DNA of 64,000 bases from Echria macrotheca (lineage: Eukaryota > Ascomycota > Sordariomycetes > Sordariales > Schizotheciaceae): the NCBI GenBank assembly GCA_030411725.1, contig MU839834.1, positions 496,001 through 560,000 on the forward strand. The letters run 5' to 3'. A program made the position numbers and the translations under genes. The notes beneath the pieces are model-generated. The model was not told where the DNA came from. It ran no database searches and saw only the letters and a list, made by a program, of their open reading frames with translations. Shown here piece after piece: positions 11,525 to 24,264 of this stretch (positions are counted from its first letter, which is position 1; every line of letters begins with the position of its first letter).

Positions 11525-14500
11525 GACAGATAGGAGCCACTGTGGGTTGTGGATGTCGCGTGGATAGTAGCAAGATGCGAAAAAAAAATAAGTGCGGTAA
11601 GGGAAACGGGGGGAAGCAAAAGAGGCGGTCTGTCGGTCAGATATGTCCTTGTCCTTCTTCACGGCCGCCCCAGCCCAGCGCTCCCCAGTAATAACTAGTT
11701 ACCTAGCGATACTGAAGCCGGTGGGTTAATTTGAGGCCAGAGGGTTGCAACGGCGCTGTCCCAGTGCACTTGGGGGGTTCGTCGTGAGCAGGGGTCTCAC
11801 ACGGCACCATGGGTCCCAGACTACCAGGAAGCAAGCCGCAGCAGGCGAGGCGAGGCAACCGCACTCGAAGGGTTCCGAACTGGTCCAGACTCGGCAGACT
11901 GGAGGACGACGGACTCAGCTTTGTCAGACAAAAAGAGGCGACAGCCGCAGAGACGGAAGGATGGCGATTTCGAAGCCGGAGTCGGGTCGTGTGTTCGGGT
12001 TGCACACAGCTGAAATACGGATCAAAGGAGAGGACTCGGGACGATCGGAGCGAGGAAGGGTGCGAAGTGGGAGGCAAGACCAAAGATATGAGGAGCGTGC
12101 GACCGGCCGGGCAACGAACGATTATAAGGTGTGTTCCGGTCTGGGTTGGGTAACAGCGAGGGGCAAGAGTCAGTAGTTAGCTTTGAAGCTTATTAGACGT
12201 GGAGGGCTGGCTGCTTGTTCACCAAGGAACAGTCAAGTGTGGCATCTGTCCCCCGACCGCCGTTTCTCCAACTTGGCGCTCTCACCACCGCGCTGCTACT
12301 TGTATCTGCGCCTCTAGTATCTAGTCTAGCTTTCAGGGTTCCTCCTATCTACCTTGGAACACACCTTGATCCCGACCTGGCATCAGCGCGTGGTGCGTGA
12401 GAAACAAACGCAGACGTGCCTTGCCCTCGATGGCTCCTGCCCTTTCACTGCGCAGATGGGTTGAGGTCTGGGGGTTGTCGGTTTGGTGGGCCAATGACAG
12501 GGGTAGTCCTTGGCACACGGTAAGCCTGCAGAGCGGCACTGTGTTCTGCTTGCTGGTTTGGAGTGGTTGAGCTTGGCTTTGGAGCCGTCAACAATACCTT
12601 ACTCCTGCTTCACCATCATCCCATCTTATTATCTGTCTCATCATAGATCGGCCATCTGGACGTGATGCGCATACCGCTCCCAGCCCCTGAGTGCGCTCTC
12701 TCATACGTAGTGCGACGTCGCCGGCACGGGAGCCGGGCTCTCCTGTTTCCTGAGCACAAAAAGCGGTATTTATTTTGAGGAGGTGTGCGAGCTCTTTTGG
12801 GCGCCAGGTGCACTCCAAGTTGGTGTTGAGACAAATTCGCGAACCTGCACGTCCGTCGCTGAGGATTGGCCCCCGAACTGCTCGGGCAGACGCTACCTAA
12901 GTGGATTACTCTAGACACCGGTCTGCTCGAGGCGGAAGAGTCAGTGGTGTTCCTTGGGCCTGTTGGTAAGAGGCCGGCCTCGTCTGTCTGGCTTACACGC
13001 GGCACGGGGCAAGCCAACGACGGCGGGATGAACTACCGTGGGCGAAGAGCACACACTTGCGGACCTATCAATGCGTTTGCCGACTGACTCTTGCCACTCG
13101 GCCGAGCTGCACCGCGCGAGGCTGCAATTTGTCGACGACACAACGCCTCCTGTCGACTGAGTCAGAACCCCCAAACCCCCAGCCGAGCGCATCCATCCAG
13201 TCAACGGTTGTGACAGCCAGAAGGAGCCGCATGTTGGGCGAACCTGGAAGACATCATGGTTTACATCAGCGGCCTTCGAGTATAAAATTCTGCCGTGCCA
13301 GGGCCGGCTTCCGCAAACCGTCGCAACGCAGGCTTCCATCGACCCGAGGAGATGCAGGTGTTTTGCACGGCAGGGCGCCTGGCGTTTGGTTTTAGCTTCT
13401 GACCCGCGCTCCTCTCACACTGACATCCCACGCACATGGAGAACAGGAGTGACAGGCTCGACAGGCTCGCCTGCGCATTGCGTTGCATGTCCCACTGGCG
13501 GCACAACCGCGTAGGGACCCCCATGTCGGCACCAAGTGTAGACGGCGTGTTAGCGACCTCGGCATCTCCATCGAAGCGCTCCGTCGAGCTGCCATTGTTT
13601 CCGTCGCCGCCGAGATTTGACTCGGCACGCGACAGTGGAGTTTGACCCTTGTCGGGGATACCCAACCCAGAATAGGTCAACAGGTACGCTTCCTACGAGA
13701 ACGTCGCATCGAAAGGCCACGGCAAAATTGGGGTTGGGTAATGACGGGCATGGCGGTGTGGTTCAACCGCACGAACAGGACATCTGGACCCGGATTGGCA
13801 GATTGGCAGTGCGTGCGAACACGAAGGGCCCGGAACAAATGGGCTGGCTGCCGAGGAACTCAGGAAATCCCCAAGCACCCCAAAGCGACAACAGGCGCGA
13901 CAGAGGAAGATCTGCAGGCAGTAGAGGATCTGTTGTGCGAACCGGCATGTGGAACTGCAACGTCGACATGCAAGATAATCGTGTCGCCCATGTCCATGTC
14001 GTCAGTATCTTGTATCTTGCGGAGCTTTTGTCGGTCACCCGCATGCCATCTCGACCATGCTCGTCGTCGACCGCAGTTCATCATTGCATCATGCATGCCT
14101 TGCGATTCTACCTGGTTGCCAACTCTCGCCTGCCTGCCAGAAGTCTGAGGTTGTTCCCAACAACCCATCGAGTATTGCGATGCGACGACCATCGGGCTCC
14201 ATTCGGCGACTTGGTCATGACTACTCGAGACTCCATTCGACCAGCGCTCAAGGTCCAACCCTGCCGGTCTCCACGGCATGTGGGAGAAGGGAGACGGATA
14301 GTCGAAGGATGCCGCGTGGAGATCAGAAGCAGCCTCCGAGCAAACAAGGGTTCTCTCCCCCCGAACGCGGCTCGCACTGTGTGCGTCTAAACTTTGCCGC
14401 TGGCCGTTTGTTTTGTTTGAAAAAGTTGGCGAAATATGTGGGAGGCGCATTCGCACTCGACATGTCGGCATCTTGGCAGCAACAACTCGGCATCTCGTCC

Positions 14501-16058
14501 CGGATCTGTGGGCCTCTGCCGTTTCCAACGGCCGTGGATAGGTTGCGATCAGTGAAAGCCCCGTCACGGCGGTGGTGGGAGGCCCGGCTTGGGGAGCATC
14601 CTCTTCCGGAGGCTAGTCCCGGGAGGATGGGTCGCCCATGGTCAATGGCTTGAAGCCCCCTGTGAGGAGCGTCCGAGCGTCATTTTCCAGAAGCATTCGA
14701 CCAGCAGAAGCAGCGGGCCTCCCCCGCTGGTCAAAATCGCAGGCGGTGAGATTGAGAACCACGGATGAAATAAATTGCATCCCGAATCCGGCCCTCTTCT
14801 TCTCCATCTCCGCATGCTGTTGAGCTGACTGTTTCCCCAACGAGGGGATGATGACCGACTCGGGAATAATCTCACCACAGTGGATGTTGTTTGAAGCGTA
14901 CTATCAAACTCCCCTCCCAAGTTCAAGGGGTTGAGGTGCGGCAGCCTGAGTCGGTATGGATGTCACGGCAGACTCGGTCCGCTAGAATGAGGGGTATTGT
15001 GATACATGATTGCTCGCCGCGACAGCAGTAATCCGTAAAACATCATGAACTGATTGGAAGGGGAAGGGGGAGGTCGAATGCTGTTTATTATCACCTGGTG
15101 CATGGACACGGCCGATGGTTGCTGAGTACGGCCGGGTCGGTGACGGGAACCGGCCATCATCATGACATGATCGGATCGGATAAGGCACTAACAGACGGGC
15201 AAACGGCGGTGCATCCTGGCAAGTCTGGGCAAAAGTTTGGCCCAAAAGTCGCGTTCGGATCCTCCCGGGCGCGCATTTGTCGTCAGGCAGAAAAAGAATC
15301 ATGGCTCTCCAACAGTGCTGTCAACTTTCAGAATGCAGTTCTATGTACTCTCTACCATGCGTGTTTCCCCGCTCGGTTCGCGGACGCATCGCCGAACCCA
15401 GAGCGAATGGCGAAAATAGGGACCACGGGGGACCAAGTTGTTCCTGAAAAGACACAGGCACCGCTCCGCGAACTTCAGGCGTGTCGGCCGGGATCACCCG
15501 AAGGACAGGCTGACCAATCACAGCGCCCCCGGCAAACTCTCGGGATTGCAGTGGACGTACCTGAACCAAGCTGAGGGCGGGCGATTACTTCATCGACTTG
15601 CAGGTCCCTGGGAAATGTCTGACGTCGCATCTCCGAGGCGGGAAAAGCTCGAGAGGAAAGAAAACAAGCCGGATGTTGAAAACCGCCGAACAAAACTACA
15701 CAATTGATTTAAGGAAGCTCACAGCCTCGTCGTCATTGAGTCTTACTTTTGAATCCAGTCTTCAGACAAGATCACTTCCAAGACATTGATTGAGCAACCA
15801 AAAAACAAAAGTTGCGGGACACTGAGCCGTATCCGAAAGCTTGCCCCGACCCCATAGCTACCCCACTACATCCTACCACAGACCCAGTCATCGCTCGTAC
15901 GATCACGCAACAAACAAGAAAATCGCCTTTTAAAACAGAACATCAGGGACGAAACACACTGAGGGCCTAATCACCCACCAGCACCTAAACACGACCCTCC
16001 GCGAACCCGGCAGCGCATTCCGACCGAGAAACCGCAAGATTCGAGGACCACCGCAGCC
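11525..16058. other. Gene-poor 4.5-kb divergent interval between sfp1 and rcf2
   Basis: This should hold the sfp1 promoter (left end) and the rcf2 promoter and 5'UTR (right end; A/C-rich leader just before 16059). Several frames of 130-260 codons are open on both strands. They overlap one another, show no domain, no amino-acid bias typical of protein, and no convincing splice continuation. At this GC content such frames are expected by chance. No RNA gene or transposon ends were recognised. Confidence 0.5.
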
Positions 16059-16854
16059 ATGAAGATCATCAGCAAGGAGGAGGAGGAGGCGCACTACAGC
16101 CAAGTCGTCAAGGGCGGTCTCATCGGCGGCTCAGTCGGCCTAGCGCTGGGCCTGGCGGGCGTGGTCGCCGCATCAAAGCGGTACCCGGGCTTCCGGTCGC
16201 TGACGCTGCCCTTCCGCTCGTTCCTCGTCACGTCGGCCGGCACCTTCGCCGCCATCGTGACGGCGGAGCGGTACAGCGTCAACTTCCAGCGGGCGCGCGA
16301 CCCCATGAACCAGTACCTCGACACGTCGCAGCGGGCGGCCGAGGAGGTGCGCAAGTCGGAGAGCGCGCGCGAGCGCTTCATGGACTGGGGCCGCGAGAAC
16401 CGCTACAGCATCGTGTTCACGTCCTGGATCGCCGCCATGGGCCTCGCCATGGCCATGGTCGGCCGCAACAAGTACCTCAGCACCAGCCAGAAGATCGTCC
16501 AGGCCCGTGTGTACGCGCAGGGCCTGACCCTCGCCGTGCTGATCGCCACGGCCGCCTTTGAGACGGCCGACGCCAAGAGCGGCAAGGGGAGGTGGGAGAC
16601 GGTGCTGGTTGTTGACCCCAACGACCCGACGCACAAGCACATGATTGAGAAGAGGATCGAGAAGGAGGCCTACGAGGGGCAGAACTTGTGGAAGGGTAAG
16701 CTTTTTTTTCCAATTATTAGCTTTGTATAGCTAACAACCTTTGCGAACAGACATGGTCGAGGCCGAGGAGAGACGGTTAGAGGAGCAAAAGAAGACACAG
16801 GAAGCCATTGCCACGAGGCAACAACAACCCGAGACCAGCGCGCCTGCCTCGTAA
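16059..16854 (+). CDS. rcf2: Rcf2, HIG1-domain respiratory supercomplex factor
   Basis: A mitochondrial inner-membrane protein that associates with cytochrome c oxidase and supports III-IV supercomplexes. Exons are 16059-16695 and 16751-16854, with a 55-bp intron (GGTAAGC...ACAG) in phase (NLWK|DMVEAEE); 246 aa. Hydrophobic segments are at about 19-38, 56-70, 118-139 and 153-167. The second pair, with the charged RARDPMNQYLDTSQRA linker before it and QKIVQARVYAQG between the helices, is the HIG1 domain signature including the QAR motif. The C-terminus is a charged amphipathic tail rich in E/K/Q. The ATG is the first in the frame and is followed directly by the conserved MKII start seen in fungal Rcf2 proteins. 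Confidence 0.92.
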
Positions 16855-17800
16855 TTCCCCTCGTCAATTTCAACACACCATCATGAGCCAAGGTCTTCGC
16901 AACCTCGGTTTCCATCTTTGTTCTCACACTCTCTCTACTCTTCTGAGTCATGCCTAGGCTGGTATGGGGGCCCCTAAAACTGCAGAATCGCGAATTTGAA
17001 AAGTTTGAAGCATTATACAGGCGCAGGAGGGGAATTGTTTTCGTTTCATTTCTTTTGATCATGGTCTGTATTGTACGACTACCCGGAAAAGAGCGGGCAA
17101 AGCTGGCGTGTATTGTATTTTCTCGCTGTAGATGCATTCTGTTGTCAGACTGGACAAAAGTTTATATATATAAATGCCACCACATCATTGCAATGATGAA
17201 AGATTCTGTAACACATCTTCCTGCGACATCGTAACAATACCACGAGGTTGATTGACTGACTGCCTACAGAATCACGCTGGTCTTCGCGGACACCACCCTG
17301 TGTCTCCTACGGCTTTGAAAGAGCCTACTAGACTAGGGAAAGGATCTGATCCCTCACAAGATGTCTTGATGAAACCCCCCCATACTCGACATACCATAAA
17401 AAAAGGAGACGTGTTGCATAAGGATACAATGGATTATAGGGCGTCATAACATCATAGATGCCTAAAAACCAGAGAGACAGACAAAAGAGAGAAAAGAAAC
17501 AAGATAAGATACACCTTTTTTCGTCGGAGCCAAGCATTCAGCTAGCCCTCCGAGTCCGCCAGTTGTGCTCCCAACTTCCAAAGTCTTTTTCGTGGTTCAG
17601 TGTTTTAAACAACCTTCCGACGCCAACCTCCGTAACTTCGACAAACTTACAAGACAAAAGCCAGTCAGATGCTTTCTCTTCATTCCCGCCGGCCGGGCCT
17701 TCCCCTCCAATCTCTAAAAAAACGGCCGGTGTCATCATGAGGGGTGCGTTGGCATATTCTCATTAAAAAGTCCAGAAAAAGAAAAAGAAACGCCCGGGTC
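16855..17800. other. Convergent 3' region between rcf2 and the kelch gene
   Basis: About 0.95 kb, AT-richer than its surroundings, between the rcf2 stop (plus) and the kelch gene stop (minus). It is expected to carry both 3'UTRs. No gene-like ORF, RNA gene or repeat was recognised. Confidence 0.55.
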
Positions 17801-19474
17801 CTACACTTCAATCGTGAAATGGCTGATCTGCGAGTAATACGCATGCACCGCCAGCTCCAGGACCCAGACATCGCCAAAGACCTCGCTCCCGTCAAAGCCG
17901 CCAATCATGAGCAGCCGACTATCGTACAACACGGTCCCGTGGTAACCCCGGCCGCTCGGCGGCAGGCCGTAAACTTTCCGCCGGTCCCAGCTCATGGTCA
18001 CCAGGTTCAGCAAGAGCACGTCGTTCGAGTACTCGTTGCCGTCGTGGCCGCCGATCACAAACAGATAAGACCCGACGATGGTGGCCGTGTGGGACAGACG
18101 TCGAAACGTGACGGGTATGTTGACCGCCTTCCACTCGTGCTTGTCGACATCGTACACCCACACGTCGTTGAAGCACTCGCCGCCGTCGGAGCCGCCGTAG
18201 ATGATCAGCTTGCTCCCCACCATATTGGCCGTGTGGTAGCCCCGCGCCTTGGGCACCGTCTCCTTGCCGTTTATCGTCGCCGGTGATCGGTCGGCCGAAG
18301 AGGGCCCAGATATAAGCTTCCATGACATCTTGTTCACGTCGCTCACGTCTAACCTCCAGATATCGTTAAGTGCCCGGACGCCGTCGCCGCCTCCGAAAAC
18401 GTAGATGCCGTTCTTGTACAAACACGCCGTATGTGCCCGCCTCTTGGACGGCATCCTGTCTCCTAATATCCGCGGCCGTGACCAGCGGAAGTTGACCGTG
18501 TCCAGCACGTAAACGTCGTTGTAATACGCCGGACCGTCACCGCCGCCAAATATGACCAGTTTCTTCCCGACGGCCGTGCATGTCATAGCTCGTAAAGGAA
18601 CAGGTATATCCCCGACCACATGGGGAGTGGACCAGTAGAAAGCGTCCGCATCCAGGACGTATAATTCGTTGAAGCAGGCTCGAGAATCGCAGCCTCCAAA
18701 GACGAAGACGTTTGAGCCCACTAATGTCGTCGTGTGGGCACGTAATGACGTGTGTGCCGACCCCGAAACAGGCGCACGGCTCCAGTACATGCCCGACGAT
18801 GGCGCCGCCGGTACGTCGGGCGCCGTCCTCGGATCGGCGAGCGGCGGGAATGCCGTGTGTACGGCAGCTCCTCGCGCGGCACCCCTGCCGGCGCCGACCC
18901 GGGGAACGACCTGCGGCGGAGCGGTGCCTGGACGAGCCGCTATCGCTGAGGTAGACCGCAGTCCCGTGGGTCGCCGAGTCGTGTTACCCCCGCTGCCCGT
19001 CTCTTTGCCGCTGCCCGCCGATGAGTCCTGTCGCTCCCGCGCCGGGGCTGCGACTGCGGCCGCGTTCGAGACCGGCTCCCCATTCTCGGTGCCGCTCGCA
19101 TGCCGTGCCGAGACGGGGGTCGTCGTCTTGGAGGAAAAGGAGGCCTGTGAAGCCGAGAGGGTGGTAGAAAGAGAGGCAGAAGCCGGGGCGGAGCCGACAG
19201 CGGCCGACGACTGCGACCGCTGGCGGATCGAGAGCTCCGAGGGCTTGCGGCGGCGGTCCTGGCTCTTGGACGACAGATGGCCGGGCGTGTGCGAGCGGGG
19301 TATCGGAGGGGCACGGTCGAGGGCCTCGCTGGTCTCGTCGACGGCGACCGGGGATCTGGCATCCGTGGGGGACACGGCCGGGGCGATTCGCTGGGAGCGC
19401 ATGACCTTGGGCGACGAGGGAGCGCGCTCGCGGGCTGGGCCTCCGGGTGCTCTTGCGGCGGCCTGGTCAGCCAT
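17801..19474 (-). CDS. Kelch-repeat protein with disordered N-terminus
   Basis: Single exon, 557 aa. Residues 1-235 are Ser/Ala/Pro/Arg-rich and likely disordered (many SP/TP/RS sites). Residues about 240-545 form six kelch repeats with the doublet-G and spaced Y/W pattern, for example NVFVFGGCDSRACFNELYVL, KLVIFGGGDGPAYYNDVYVL, GIYVFGGGDGVRALNDIWRL, KLIIYGGSDGGECFNDVWVY, YLFVIGGHDGNEYSNDVLLL and LLMIGGFDGSEVFGDVWVL. This predicts one six-bladed propeller. No coiled coil, BTB, F-box or signal peptide is visible. Fission yeast Tea1/Tea3 polarity proteins share the propeller but have long coiled coils, so orthology is not claimed. Function unknown; a protein-interaction scaffold is the likely role. 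The gene is divergent from dus3. Confidence 0.88.
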   Translation of the reverse strand: MADQAAARAPGGPARERAPSSPKVMRSQRIAPAVSPTDARSPVAVDETSEALDRAPPIPRSHTPGHLSSKSQDRRRKPSELSIRQRSQSSAAVGSAPASASLSTTLSASQASFSSKTTTPVSARHASGTENGEPVSNAAAVAAPARERQDSSAGSGKETGSGGNTTRRPTGLRSTSAIAARPGTAPPQVVPRVGAGRGAARGAAVHTAFPPLADPRTAPDVPAAPSSGMYWSRAPVSGSAHTSLRAHTTTLVGSNVFVFGGCDSRACFNELYVLDADAFYWSTPHVVGDIPVPLRAMTCTAVGKKLVIFGGGDGPAYYNDVYVLDTVNFRWSRPRILGDRMPSKRRAHTACLYKNGIYVFGGGDGVRALNDIWRLDVSDVNKMSWKLISGPSSADRSPATINGKETVPKARGYHTANMVGSKLIIYGGSDGGECFNDVWVYDVDKHEWKAVNIPVTFRRLSHTATIVGSYLFVIGGHDGNEYSNDVLLLNLVTMSWDRRKVYGLPPSGRGYHGTVLYDSRLLMIGGFDGSEVFGDVWVLELAVHAYYSQISHFTIEV

Positions 19475-20428
19475 TGTGTCGTATGATCATGTCTCAAACA
19501 TCAACAACGGCTCGCAATCGGGTCGACGGCGCACAATGCCTTGGTCTCGGTGGTGGCGGTGAAAAGATGGGCGGCGTGGACGGGGCAGGCGGGCCTGCAT
19601 GCAGGGAAATTTGAGAAATGAGTAAAGGAGTGGAATGGGACGTGGTTGCTCGCCGGTGCCGGTCGGTCAGGAGGACACAGCAGCCAAACACAAAGATGGA
19701 TTGGAGCCCAGCTGTTTCTGTCGCAGGTGTCAGCCCCAGTTTGCGGCTGCACGCCGAATCTTCTTAAAACATAACAGGCGCCCCTCCAATGTTATTAGCG
19801 GCCGCGTTTCGTCCCACCCCGCGCTTCGTCCCCCACCCCAGGGCTCTGCCGCCCTATACATCCACTCTAAACCGTAGAAATGCCGATGTGATTGATCGCT
19901 AGAGACGTTGAATCCGAGATGCGATTCCACTTCCCATGGCTAAGTTCGTGTCCAAGCCCAACGCGCTTCGCGGGAATGTCCGTTCGGCTATCACCAGATC
20001 GGCCAATCCGAAGTGTTATCGCTGATTACAACGGTGAAACTGCAAAATGGAAAAGCGCCAAGAGCTCGAAGCTTAGCCGCTCCCAGCTCGCTATCCTGAG
20101 TAAGGATTGGCAACGTCATTGCAGTTCCCCTCGTGTCACCAGTTCCCATCTAAATGATGCATCCAGCATTTTGGGAAGGAAGGGTATGTATGTAGGTACG
20201 TATGTATGCAGTGGTAATGCGCAAGGTTGCAGTCTCCAGCTCAGCTGGTCAAAAAACCATATCTCGCAGGCTCAAGCCAGGTTTCCGTTGTCGTGTAACC
20301 TGTGCCCTGCCGAGCCTGCAGCTCCTGACGACCCCGCTGTGGGGCGCTATCAATCAATTCCAAGCAGCGACCAAAAAATGCAAAGCTTGAGAAACGTTGG
20401 GAGTTGAAACCACCAGGAAACACACTCG
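19475..20428. promoter_or_regulatory. Divergent promoter region of kelch gene and dus3
   Basis: 954 bp between two start codons pointing apart. It contains a short TATG/GTAC-rich palindromic patch near 20183-20211. No other feature was recognised. Confidence 0.55.
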
Positions 20429-22689
20429 ATGGCCTCCCCCCAGCCCAGAGAACGGCCAACCAGCCCCAGTGGCGAGACAGGCGACGAGCGAGCCTCTAAG
20501 CGCATCAAGCTCGATGTCTCCTCTCCGACGTCTCAGGATGCTGCCCACAAGGCGCCAAGACCCAGGGTCAAGGGGCTGGCCACCATCAAAGAGGAGTGAG
20601 CACGCTGCCATTTTTGCCCTTGGTGAGACGTCTCTCGCTAATCTGCCTCTCAGATATCTGATTCCCGTGCCTGCCCAGGCAGCCCGGGCCGAGGTTGCAG
20701 ATGTCATTGACGACGACGCCGCCGAAGGGAGAACCGCCCCGGACCCTGCTTCGCAGCAAGCCTCACAGAAAGGGGGCAGGCGAAAGAAGCAAAAGGGCCA
20801 AAACAAGGAGCGAGAGTTCGGAACCTTCTCGGACGCTGTTCGCCTCTGCAACTCGGTCGCCTGGACGCCCGAGTTCTCCCCACGGCCCTGTAAGCACGGA
20901 GACCGCTGCAATGCTCTCCACGATCTCCGCAAGTACCTCAAGGAAGGCAGGCGCAAGGACCTGGAGGTCTTTGGTGGAAAGTGCCCCGTCTGGGAGACTC
21001 ACGGGAAATGCCCAGCAGGCTGGCGTTGCCTATTTCTCTCCAGCCACATGAAGGAGATCGAACACGAGGACGGCCGCAAGGAGCTAGTCCTCGTGGGTGA
21101 TGCGAGTAAAACTTCTGGCGAAGATGACGAGCCCAACGAAGCGCGACCCGGGGTGATGAATATTGTTCCTCCCCGTGTCAAGCTGGACCTGTCTAGGAAG
21201 AAGGTCAATCTGGACAAGTCAGACAAATATTTGGAGTGGCTGGCCAAAGACACCGAGATGTACCGCAAACACTACAACAAGGGCAAAGACGACGTGGAGG
21301 AGTCAATGGACTATCGAGCGCAATATGTTGAACCTCCGCTCAAACCGTCGGAGAAGAGACGCATCTACTTTGGGCGCGAGACGCCTGTTCTGGCGCCCTT
21401 GACAACACAGGGCAACCTCCCGTTCCGCCGCCTCTGCGTGGAACTGGGTGCTCAGCTTACTTACTCCGAGATGGCCCTTGGGCTTCCGCTGCTCCAGGGT
21501 CAGAAGGCGGATTGGACGTTGATGAGGGCCCACGAGAGCGAGATCACACCGCCTCGTTTCACGCCAAGCGGACCCATCGCGCAAGGCTATGACAACTCGA
21601 AGGATCTCAAGTTCGGAGTGCAGATTACAGCCAGCGCGCCCTGGATAGCCATCAAGTCGGCCGAGACGTTGACGCGGTTCCTGCCTCACCTGAGGCTGCT
21701 TGACGTCAACTGTGGCTGCCCCATCGACATGGTCTTCAAATCGGGTGCCGGCTCGGCCCTGCTCGACACTCCGGCCAAGCTCGAGAGGATGATCAGAGGC
21801 ATGAATGTGGTGTCGGGCGACGTACCGATCACGGCCAAGATCAGGATGGGGGTCAGGGATGACAAGCATACGGCGCAGAAGCTCATCGAGAGACTGGCGT
21901 TCGGTGGAGCCGACATGCGTGATCAACTCGGAGCCCCTGGTTGTGCGGCCGTCACATTACACGGCAGAACACGCCAGCAGCGGTATACCAAGGCGGCCGA
22001 CTGGGGCTACATTGCTGAGTGCGCGGCCCAGATCAAGCTGTTCAATGAGACCAAGAGCGATCTGGCCGACACGATCCGCGAGACGGAGGAGAACACGCTT
22101 CCCAACGGTGGCCACATGTATTTCGTCGGCAACGGGGACTGCTACTCGCACGTCGAGTATTTTGATCACCTCGAGAACGCCAGGGTGGACAGCGTCATGA
22201 TTGGGCGCGGCGCCATCATCAAGCCGTGGATCTTTGAGGAGATCGAAAAGGGCCAGTACCTGGACAAGTCTGCGTCGGAGCGACTGACGTATATTGAAAA
22301 GTTTGTCCGCTACGGCATGGAGGCGTGGGGATCCGACGAGCTGGGGCTCAACTACACGCGGCGGTTCCTGCTCGAGTTTCTTAGTTTTTTCAATCGGTAC
22401 ATACCCATCGGGCTACTGGAGTATCTGCCACCGAGCCTAAACGAGCGGCCGCCGGCCTACCGCGGACGCAATGATCTCGAGACGCTGCTTGCCAGTAAGA
22501 ATTACAAGGACTGGATCAAGATCAGGTAAGACTCTTGCTGCACGTTGTCTATGCAAAACAGGGGTTGGGATGGCTAATGACCGATTCTGGTGGGGATGTA
22601 GTGAGATGTTTCTCGGCCCCGCGCCATCGGAGTTCAAGTTCCAGCCCAAGCACAAGTCCAACAGTTACGAGATCGAAGCCGAGGGGTGA
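20429..22689 (+). CDS. dus3: tRNA-dihydrouridine(47) synthase Dus3
   Basis: FMN-dependent enzyme that reduces U47 in tRNA (and some mRNA uridines) to dihydrouridine. Exons: 20429-20595, 20654-22525 and 22602-22689; introns of 58 and 76 bp; 708 aa, close to yeast Dus3 (about 670). The basic N-terminus includes an NLS-like SKRIKLD. Two CCCH zinc fingers follow at about 135-180 (CKHGDRCNALH and CPVWETHGKCPAGWRC). The Dus TIM barrel begins near YFGRETPVLAPLTTQGNLPF. The catalytic-loop motif VNCGCPID, with the conserved Cys, is near residue 410. Other barrel motifs are ITAKIRMG, VTLHGRTRQQRYTKAADW, FVGNGDCYS and VMIGRGAIIKPWIF. Presence of both fingers and barrel distinguishes Dus3 from Dus1, 2 and 4. 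Confidence 0.96.
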
Positions 22690-23196
22690 TGCTGCTTCGG
22701 TGGGTAAGGTAGATGCAGGCGTAGGGGGGGTTAGAGACAAGGGTTATCGGATCGAGAAGGGGATGTCCAAGGGAACGGTTATTGTAGGTATATCCCTGTT
22801 TATGAGTTGCCAAGGCAGAGCGGAATACGAAAATCGAAACTTGATTCCTACCTATGCAGGCTGTCCAGTTAGGGTCCGAGACAGGTCCGTTGTCTTGGAA
22901 AAGGTGTTGTTGTCTCGGATCTTGAAGGTTTGAGAAATGGGCCACCTTCCTACCTGGTCTGGGGTTCCACGCGTAAGTGAAAGAGCGGTGAGGCCGGAGA
23001 TGGCCGGGTACTTGGGTGATTATTCCTTTTTATTTTATTTTTCATTTTTGATTGAAGGTTGGGAGAGGGAAGGAAGGATGGCACGGCATGGTATCGCGTT
23101 GAGCTACTAGAAGGAGATGGTTTGACGGTACCTAGGTTGGTTGTTGTTCCGACTTCTGAATACCCGGTAGAATAGTGGAATGGAGGGGTCTGTGAT

Positions 23197-23220
23197 TGTG
23201 TGTGTGTGTGTGGTGTGTGT
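23197..23220. repeat. GT microsatellite
   Basis: Interrupted (GT)n tract in the intergenic region downstream of dus3. Confidence 0.85.
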
Positions 23221-24240
23221 ATCGCGGTGAGGTCATGAGGTCATGTTGGTAGCTACGTAGGTGTAGGTAGGTAGGGTATCCATCCTTGTACATACGGTAC
23301 TTTTTGCTTTTGCTTTGCTTGCCTCTCGTACCTTACCTTAGCTACGTTGACACTTGTTTTCAAAGATGCATAAATATGGCTTTGCTACTATCCCGTACTA
23401 TCTCTTCTTTGTATATGATGTTGGTTAGGTAACGTACGTTGAAGTTTTAGAGATGTTGTTCCTCGCCCTACTCTACTATTGCGGGCTTTCTCTTGTCTTG
23501 TCTGCTTGCGAGGTAAGGTAAAGTCATGTAAGGTAAGGCAAGGTAGCGATCGGGACGGGGAATAGGAGGTAGTAACATAGGTACCGCCTTACCCAGGGGT
23601 AACAGTGAACGAACAAGCTCAGACCGGGCTTTTTTTCCTTTGGTCAAGGCGTGTTGTGTCGTGTCGTGGTGTTAGTATTACCTCTACTAGCTGTACTGGC
23701 TGGCGTACGGCGTACGACTATTCTGACACGTGGTGGTAACGTAGCGAAGGAATTGTTAGGTAACTGAGAGGGTAGGGGGTCTTGGGAAAGGATGAGAGAC
23801 TCAGGGAGGGAGGGGTGGCCAAGTAGGTAAGGCAGTTATCTGCTTGAACTGGAAGCTTGAAGTTGGATGGCCGTACATGCAGACCCGTACGTACATGAAG
23901 TGTGAATAGGAGTGTGAGCTGTGCTCGACACTCGAGGGTTGGAGAGAGACATGAGAGTGGGAACGTCCAAGATGAAGCTTTACTAACCCCCGTTACAGCA
24001 AATAATGACGACTGCGACGGATAGACGGGTCAATGATGGGATTTGGAGGGTACATTTTCGGTAGGTAGGTTAGTAGATTCTTGCTTGACTTGATACTCTC
24101 GTCTAGGCTACCCTCGGTATCTTGACAGATAACCTCCCCTCAGCAAGGCTGGGCCCGATCCTTTGCTGTGTGTGTCTGTCCAGTTTAGTTTAGCTTCCCC
24201 ACCCCCCTTATTTTCGGAGGAAATCGAGAATTCACAACGA

Positions 24241-24264
24241 CCACCCGTCCACCCGTCCACCCGT
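24241..24264. repeat. CCACCCGT tandem repeat, three perfect copies
   Basis: Three head-to-tail copies of an 8-bp unit, about 1 kb upstream of the permease start codon. Confidence 0.85.

Noticed and set aside
13617..14567. Overlapping 235-257 codon frames on both strands
   Set aside because: No domain, mutually antisense, Arg/Ser/Pro-biased, no promoter or splice support. Chance frames in GC-rich DNA.
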